From contig NC_092579.1 of assembly GCF_037975245.1 (NCBI RefSeq), forward strand, positions 11,206,678 through 11,270,677: 64,000 nucleotides of DNA, in the 5' to 3' direction. Shown in pieces: positions 59,601 to 64,000 of this stretch. This DNA is from Apostichopus japonicus (taxonomy: Eukaryota; Echinodermata; Holothuroidea; Aspidochirotida; Stichopodidae). Each line of letters begins with the position of its first letter. The first letter of the stretch is position 1. A model generated the notes under the pieces. That model worked only from the letters and a program-made list of their open reading frames with translations. It did not search any database and was not told the DNA's origin. Both the position numbers and the translations under genes were made by a program.

Positions 59601-60209
59601 ATATAGCAAAAAGAGTTCACAGGTGGGCTTGTGACCGTTTTTCATGTTTACAATATATACAGTATATCTGGATACCAATGAACAAGACTTGGCTGCCAAG
59701 GTTTGGTTTTTAATCTGCAAAATTCACCTCTCATTACTGTACTTATTATCCTACTAACAACAGCTTCGGTATTGCATATATAGTTCTGGCAAAATTTCAG
59801 TTACTTGTAAAGTGTGTATTACAGACTAAATTTATCTGATACTGTACAGCCGATGCATGCATGTAACATAACAATATACCCACATTTTAATGCAAATGTT
59901 CACAGTAAATTTGGAACACTGATGAACCTACATTTTTCTTCCATACTATTTTATAAATAAATTTGGGACACCTCACTATTTGCTCATTATGCAAAATATT
60001 AATTTTAACTCAGTTAATTCTGCTGCGGAGTACTGTAGGGTATATGTACAGTATGTCAGTACCAATCGGTCAGAGTAACAAGAAGTATCAGCCTGTCAAA
60101 TATATACATGTGCCATCTAGCCCATAGGAAACCTTACCTCTGAAGAGCTTCCATTCTCAACAGCAGGTAAGCTCAGAAGTGCAGGAGGTTCTTCCATGAT
60201 ACCCAACAT
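41563..60209 (-). CDS. ATAD5: ATAD5/ELG1, PCNA-unloading RFC-like complex large subunit, 17 coding exons, 1821 aa
   Basis: Nuclear AAA+ protein that, with RFC2-5, unloads PCNA and promotes its deubiquitination. Coding exons from 5' to 3': 60138-60209, 56355-58334, 55443-55710, 53901-54158, 53168-53340, 52400-52550, 51315-51506, 50469-50645, 48965-49131, 47794-47952, 46778-47197, 45569-45662, 44933-44997, 44139-44528, 42946-43538, 42087-42230, 41563-41725. All are GT-AG and in phase; human ATAD5 has 1844 aa. Order: PIP-like NRKLTDFF (36-43), SYEEFL (282-287), two AT-hooks, LLWSDKYQP, Walker A GPHGVGKT (K1132), VIEVNASS, Walker B LILFDEVD, sensor 1 TTSD (1368-1371), DIRRS (1425-1429), and C-terminal LPTMRSICRSE and FLHYFDAI. 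The protein start is the first ATG in the exon 60138-60234, and an upstream non-coding exon is expected. Confidence 0.93.
46455..46620 (-). repeat. tRNA-related SINE remnant, family C, copy 2
   Basis: Lies in ATAD5 intron 11. It shares the TTTCAGATGGGAAA, CTCCTGGATG, TTTTGGCC and TTACTACTAATG blocks with 12770-12965 and 59045-59260. It is diverged. Confidence 0.45.
46778..47197 (-). CDS. ATAD5: ATAD5 exon 11, basic insert with repeated AT-hook-like unit, then Walker B
   Basis: Encodes residues 1200-1339. A Lys/Pro/Ser-rich insert lies between Walker A and Walker B; human ATAD5 also has an SPKK-rich insert there. In this species it contains four near-identical 12-residue units, KNLTPKKGRPSP, at about 1252-1299. 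They are encoded by a 36-bp minisatellite at about 46905-47050. The exon ends with TLILFDE, and the following exon supplies VD to complete the Walker B motif. Confidence 0.92.
46905..47050 (-). repeat. 36-bp coding minisatellite in ATAD5 exon 11
   Basis: Four tandem 36-bp units on + show the shared string CCCTTCTTAGGGGTTAAGTT with only a few substitutions between units. Unit length is a multiple of three, so gain or loss keeps the reading frame. Confidence 0.93.
48635..48864 (+). mobile_element. tRNA-derived SINE, family A, copy 1
   Basis: The 5' head reads like a tRNA gene: GGAGTGTTAGCTCAGTGG (box A), an anticodon-arm-like CCTT/AAGG hairpin, GGTTCGAGTC (box B) and the closing CACTCC. The conserved body contains CTTCGGTCAGCTTGCGG and GCGAGTTCCTGCTTGCAGG, and the tail is (CATA)n. 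It is antisense to ATAD5, in intron 9. Confidence 0.9.
48965..49131 (-). CDS. ATAD5: ATAD5 exon 9 with Walker A
   Basis: Encodes an acidic Ser-rich linker, then CNTFLITGPHGVGKTSMVYACA, split here as CNTFLIT plus the P-loop GPHGVGKT (1126-1133). K1132 should bind the ATP phosphates. Human has GPTGVGKT at the same point. The exon ends in phase 0, and exon 10 (47794-47952) continues with VIEVNASSKR. Confidence 0.93.
49940..50469 (-). repeat. minisatellite built from the ATAD5 exon 8 splice-donor region
   Basis: About ten tandem units of 31-63 bp lie immediately downstream of exon 8. On the minus strand each reads GCAG, GTAAGAAGCTTCAG, TTTGTTCAACGCA, then a TTAATA-rich end. The genuine donor is GCAG/GTGAGAAGC, with its GT at 50467-50468. 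Copies with GT lie at 50404, 50341, 50292, 50261, 50212, 50165, 50074, 50028 and 49982 (+ coordinate of the complementary A). The unit near 50120 has lost its GT. Most copies read GTAAGA or GTAxGx, closer to consensus than the genuine site. Confidence 0.9.
51557..51830 (+). mobile_element. tRNA-derived SINE, family A, copy 2
   Basis: Same family as 48635-48864, with box A-like GTTTGCTCAGTGCTTAACG, box B GAGTTCGAGTC and a long (CATA)n tail. It lies in ATAD5 intron 6, only about 50 bp from the exon 7 acceptor, and antisense to the gene. Confidence 0.88.
53022..53092 (-). mobile_element. SINE family A 3'-end fragment
   Basis: Minus-strand fragment matching the family A 3' body (CTTTCGCGAGTTCCTACTTG) and its CATACATA tail, in ATAD5 intron 5. 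The promoter head is absent. Confidence 0.75.
55180..55440 (+). mobile_element. tRNA-derived SINE, family B, copy 2
   Basis: Matches 27580-27869 in inverse orientation: GGATTGCTGGTTGGATTCC (box B region), TGGGCGCAGTATATAACTG, GGGATTGTCTCTGGGACAGG and a tail with AAAGCGCTTTGACC and (ATT)n. It abuts the ATAD5 exon 3 donor (55443). The tRNA head is mostly missing. Confidence 0.72.
56049..56278 (+). mobile_element. tRNA-derived SINE, family A, copy 3
   Basis: Same head, body and CATA tail as copies 1 and 2, again antisense to ATAD5, in intron 2 about 75 bp from the exon 2 donor. Confidence 0.88.
56355..58334 (-). CDS. ATAD5: ATAD5 exon 2, disordered N-terminal regulatory region
   Basis: A 1980-nt exon encoding residues 25-684. 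It starts with the PIP-like box NRKLTDFFK. VDLLGYF follows, matching the human NILDYF segment. An acidic/Ser-rich region comes next, containing VISYEEFL, which is conserved with human and lies near the known USP1-UAF1 recruitment region. Two AT-hook cores RGRPRK lie at about 538-543 and 574-579, and an acidic run (DDDDETEEEEGEEGDE) is near the end. Most of it is low complexity and should be intrinsically disordered. Confidence 0.92.
59045..59260 (-). repeat. tRNA-related SINE remnant, family C, copy 3
   Basis: Contains CATTTCATATTGGAAAACC, TTGGATGAAAAACCC and GGGTTTGAACCC (inverted B box), shared with 12770-12965. It lies in ATAD5 intron 1. A CCCGGCTCCCTC tandem run follows at about 59285-59342. 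Confidence 0.5.
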
Positions 60210-60683
60210 GACTAAATATGTAGGAATTGCAGAGCTGAAATAAAATCCAAAGAGGATATGGAGCATATTTTAGCAATGTATCAGAGTCTCATCTTCAGGA
60301 CCTTTCAAGGAAGGTTTGGTTGTCTTTCTAACTATTTTCTTAGGCCAAACAAAGGCACAGGCCTTAGAGTTTACAAATTTTAATCAAGTTCATTGCAAAA
60401 AAGCAGGATAGCCAAGCCTAGGTCTACAAAATAATTGGACCTAAAACTCAATGCCAAACTACACGTTTGGTAGAATGAACACATAAATGGGCCTGTATAA
60501 TTAAATACCTAGGCTGTATTGGAGGTCTGTAAAATGATAAAACACTCAGTAAAATAATTTCAGATTAAAACACCAAACGCATATCCTTTGTTGCTACAAA
60601 TGCACGACGAACTTGAGCTGCAATTTGGGGAACCAAAAAAAAGTTATATATATTCCTCTTAGGTTTATATGTTCATTCGGAGT

Positions 60684-60826
60684 AATTATAGAATACAGGG
60701 CCACTCGATGATTCTATCTGAGCATCCGGATTTTAGAGGGCGTCATACGTGTATGGACATGTATACAGACACACCGCGCATCTGGATGCTAGGAAGTGTT
60801 AATGAATGGCCCTGTATTCTATAATT
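60684..60826. mobile_element. 143-bp palindromic MITE or hairpin
   Basis: A perfect 20-bp inverted repeat, AATTATAGAATACAGGGCCA at 60684-60703 and its complement at 60807-60826. Imperfect pairing continues inward (AGCATCCGGAT against AGCATCCAGAT). It lies upstream of the first ATAD5 coding exon, within its 5' intron or flank. Confidence 0.75.
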
Positions 60827-61873
60827 GTACCGGCCCATTTTTTGGCTTGTGATTGTTTAACATCATTTCTCCTTTGCAATTTTTTTTCTTTATTCTAATT
60901 ATTTATTTTTTTTTTTTGGTGGGGGCGAGGGGGGGGGGTATGGCTATATCTAATCTAAAGGTAGAAACTTCATTTTCAATATAAACAAATTTTTGTATAA
61001 CAGTTTAACAGTACTACTATTACTAGGTATAGCCTAATTTAGGGTCTGATGGAAAGACAGACAGCCTAGGACGTTTTAGCTGGTTTAATTTGAGAATGAG
61101 GAATGAGGGCCTAGATCGAGTAACAGCAGAAACTATCTGGGACTGAAACAAACATCTGTCAGCTACTTTCTTCTATTGCATATTGGCAAAGTTAACTAGT
61201 AATAGTAATACAGACATGAACCGTTGAGCTGGAATCTTACACCATTTGCAAGGTGATGTGGTCGTGGACAGAACATTCCTACCTCCATATATGGTTATAA
61301 CCCTATACTAAAAAAAAAGGGTAGACTACTAGGCCTAGGCCTACTAGGCCTAGTACTTGCTTCAAATTACAATGCAATGTCCTTCCTGTGCTATGTGGCC
61401 TTCTCACATTTGCGTAAAAAAACAATGCACACAACAATATGTCTAGGCGATAGCCTAACTTACTGCAGGCCTATCTTAACAAATAACATTCTAACAGTAA
61501 GCCCTAGCCTAATTTGGGCTTAGCCTACTGTAGCCTAGGCATATAGCCTGGTTAAGCCTAACTTATCATTCATACCATTTTTTTCGTTTTCAATCTTCAC
61601 TTTCTGTGGACCGCCAGTTGCTGAAACATTATCTTAGACCTATCCATTATACTGGTCCAACGTCTAGAACAGGACCGAGTGAGCGACTTGAGTGTAACAG
61701 ACCGGTGAGTGTGCTTACGAAGTCATCCCAGTGTAACTAGAGTAAGGCTATATTACTGAATCGACAACTGAATTAACCTGCGTACAGACTTATAACTAAA
61801 CGGAGCCAACTTTGTTTGGTAGCCTAACAAACTAACTTCACACTCACTCACAGAAACATACAAATCGCGAATC

Positions 61874-61884
61874 TCCCGCGCGAA
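61874..61884 (-). promoter_or_regulatory. E2F-like site in the ATAD5 promoter region
   Basis: TTCGCGCGGGA on the minus strand matches an E2F/DP site. It lies about 1.65 kb upstream of the first coding exon, in the most CpG-containing part of the region, which is where the non-coding first exon is expected. S-phase control would suit a PCNA unloader. Confidence 0.45.
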
Positions 61885-61889
61885 GTTGT

Positions 61890-62783
61890 AGCAGAGCGGG
61901 GTAATTACGTAATCCGCAACAGAAATGCTTTATATCGAACGCCGTACAATTCACAAGGAGCTTGTCATAAAGTCATTTACGAAAAAGGTAAGGAGATCCT
62001 TTCCAGAAGAGGCTATAGTATATATGGCTTACATAGGTTACATCTCTGACCAAGGTACCCAAATCTTGACTAGTCCAAAATCACACCATTAAAGGTTCAC
62101 AGAACCCACGCAGCAATATTTACTGAGTTCTTCGTCCGCATTGACTTTGCACATGAATGAGATCTCAAAATAAACTAGAGTCCGTGATATTGATACACTT
62201 GAACACCAGTTCAAACCCTATAGTTCCGTGAGAGGTTGCAAATGTCGAAAGCCCCCAGTCCCAATCACTCCCGGTATGGTATTCATACTTCATGAAAGCC
62301 TAGGGGAACATACTAGATTCGGGCCATGCCTTAGTTCGGGTCAAATCTCTAATTTCCATGACGCACGAGGCCCTGAATGCATATGCCAAATATGCTAATT
62401 ATGTTTTTGACTTTAAAAAAATCAAACTTTTTATTAACTTTACATTAGAGTTAACATGCGCGATATGATGGAAAGAGGGATTTGACCCAATCTAAGGCCT
62501 GGCCCGAATTTCGCATGTACCACCTAGCCGTTCATGAAATCAATATCTTACCTGTGAATGCTAATAAGATTGGCAAGGCAACAAACAATGACAAAATCCT
62601 ATCTAAATTTAAACATTTTGTGATGTATGATTGGTTGGCCTGTCCATAGTAGGTCAGATATCATGCCATATTAAAGGTGGGCTCGCTCGTAAATTCCTCG
62701 TTAATTCTGTCCTTCACACCACCCGATTCAAAAATAATATCAATACTACCCTCTATCGGTTCGTCGCTGTTGTCTCGTAATTT
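61890..62783. other. intergenic, no gene seen
   Basis: No coding sequence, RNA gene or clear repeat that I can support. Confidence 0.45.
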
Positions 62784-62791
62784 CTTAGCAA

Positions 62792-63347
62792 CAGTGGCGG
62801 AGCTAGGGGTATTGGTCAAGGGGGGCAAGAATGGTCTGTAGGGGCGCTTTCGACACTATCTAAGCGGAACGCCACCACAGGTTGGCGCGGAACGTACAGA
62901 AATTTTTTGAGTAAAGATACTCCGTAGATCGCTGGAAATGACCCTTTCCGGGCCTTGCTAATTTGCAGATAAACGAAGAATAAATAGGTATCATCGCCAT
63001 TTGTGATAACTCGGAAGTTTATATGGGTGTTGAAAGTACATGCGTTTCATCACAATCCCTGTGGTATCTTAGTGGGTGCTCATCATGTTTTCGTAGCCCT
63101 GACACGTGCCTGTTGTGCCTATTAGGTATTTTGGACCTGTAAATGCCAACAATACCACATCTTGTCAGAAAATTATACACCAACAAAATGTGACAAATGT
63201 CAATAGGTAGATGAGAGCGCAATAAAAAGTCAATAATCGCGAATAAGTAAAAGCTGGTAAAAAGCTGAAAAGGGCGCCAGCAGTCCATTTGAGTCCGTCA
63301 GGGTGGGGGGCATCCGCCACCCTGACTGTATGGACACTCCGCCACTG
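62792..63347 (+). mobile_element. hAT-type MITE, copy 3, with about 160 bp extra
   Basis: Ends are CAGTGGCGGAGC and the slightly changed ACTCCGCCACTG. A perfect 8-bp target duplication CTTAGCAA lies at 62784-62791 and 63348-63355. It is collinear with copies 1 and 2, except that about 63002-63162 has no counterpart in them. Confidence 0.9.
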
Positions 63348-63355
63348 CTTAGCAA

Positions 63356-64000
63356 TCCCGTATTTACGGCTAGTAAGCAATAAATGGGTTTGGTTACCTG
63401 AAGCGGTGGCCTTGACGAAATTCCTGCATAGTTTCTTGTCTGTGGCAGTGTCAGTAGTATCCGGTAAATTATTACGCCGCGTTTTCGTGTGTGTTGTGTG
63501 ATACAAAACTCTGTGGTTTGTTTTTACGTTCAAAACTTTTCACAACTAGTGGGCTGTATATACATGCAGTATAGGTTACGGTCGAGCTTTGCATCAGGCG
63601 TAGGCTTTTAGTTTGACCAGGGAGCTTTACTCTAGCAGCTCCCTGGTTTTACTATTTTAGGCCTACATGGTGAGCAGTCGAAGTCCGAACTGTTCGGGTG
63701 CCCTAGTTTCGTAGTTGATTCACTGATTAGGAAAGCTCTGCATGCTTTATGCTGTATCGAATATCAGAAGTTTAGCCTATAGAAGTAGAGTAACCCAATG
63801 CTATTTTACTGTAAAAAACCAATGTGTTTCAAACTTTTACAGATGCGCCAGTCTTGTACTAACCTGAGTAAAGTATTTGAAATATTGTAACCGAAGTCGC
63901 GAGTCGACATTCTTTCACAGCTCAAGAAACTAATAGTGAACTTTATATGTCTGATACACACTGACTCGTGTCACAAAAATACAAACGCGAATGAGTGAAA
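63356..64000. other. right flank, no gene assigned
   Basis: A perfect 11-bp inverted repeat ACCAGGGAGCT/AGCTCCCTGGT with a short loop lies at about 63616-63647. No ORF with recognisable motifs. A neighbouring gene may begin beyond the window. Confidence 0.45.

Overview
The window is nuclear DNA of an animal, most likely an invertebrate deuterostome; an echinoderm is my best guess, by inference from protein resemblance and repeat style, not from a marker. It is AT-rich, has spliced genes with GT-AG introns, and carries LINEs, tRNA-derived SINEs, hAT-type MITEs and many minisatellites. No prokaryotic or plasmid features are present.

Layout on the + axis: (1) 1-2.2 kb, a hAT MITE and a (ATC)n array of about 370 bp. 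(2) 2.24-3.36 kb, an intronless rhodopsin-family GPCR on the - strand. (3) 3.4-10.2 kb, intergenic sequence with a second MITE copy and a 5'-truncated LINE flanked by a 12-bp target duplication. (4) 10.46-20.44 kb, a complete seven-exon galactokinase gene (GALK, - strand, 399 aa) with a roughly 2-kb fold-back element in intron 2. (5) 23.74-34.36 kb, gamma-glutamyl hydrolase (GGH, - strand, eight coding positions) with two alternative homologous last exons. (6) 34.4-35.0 kb, a CRE-bearing candidate divergent promoter, then a decayed LINE, then a 52-aa single-pass membrane ORF on the + strand. (7) 41.56-61.9 kb, ATAD5/ELG1 (- strand, 17 coding exons, 1821 aa), the PCNA-unloader large subunit, with an E2F-like site upstream. 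(8) 62.8-64 kb, a third MITE copy and flank.

I assembled the three spliced genes by hand. Every listed junction is GT-AG and keeps the codon phase, and the proteins align end to end with what I know of the human families. The genes are not functionally linked: galactose catabolism, lysosomal folate-polyglutamate hydrolysis, replication-clamp unloading and peptide-type signalling.

The most unusual signal is a recurring link between minisatellites and exon ends. In GALK intron 5 and ATAD5 intron 8 the exon's own 5' splice site has been tandemly amplified, giving four and about ten downstream copies, most still carrying a plausible donor. In ATAD5 a 36-bp coding minisatellite multiplies an AT-hook-like segment inside the AAA+ domain, and a 65-bp minisatellite writes the C-terminus, the stop codon and most of the 3' UTR. 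GGH adds a duplicated terminal exon.
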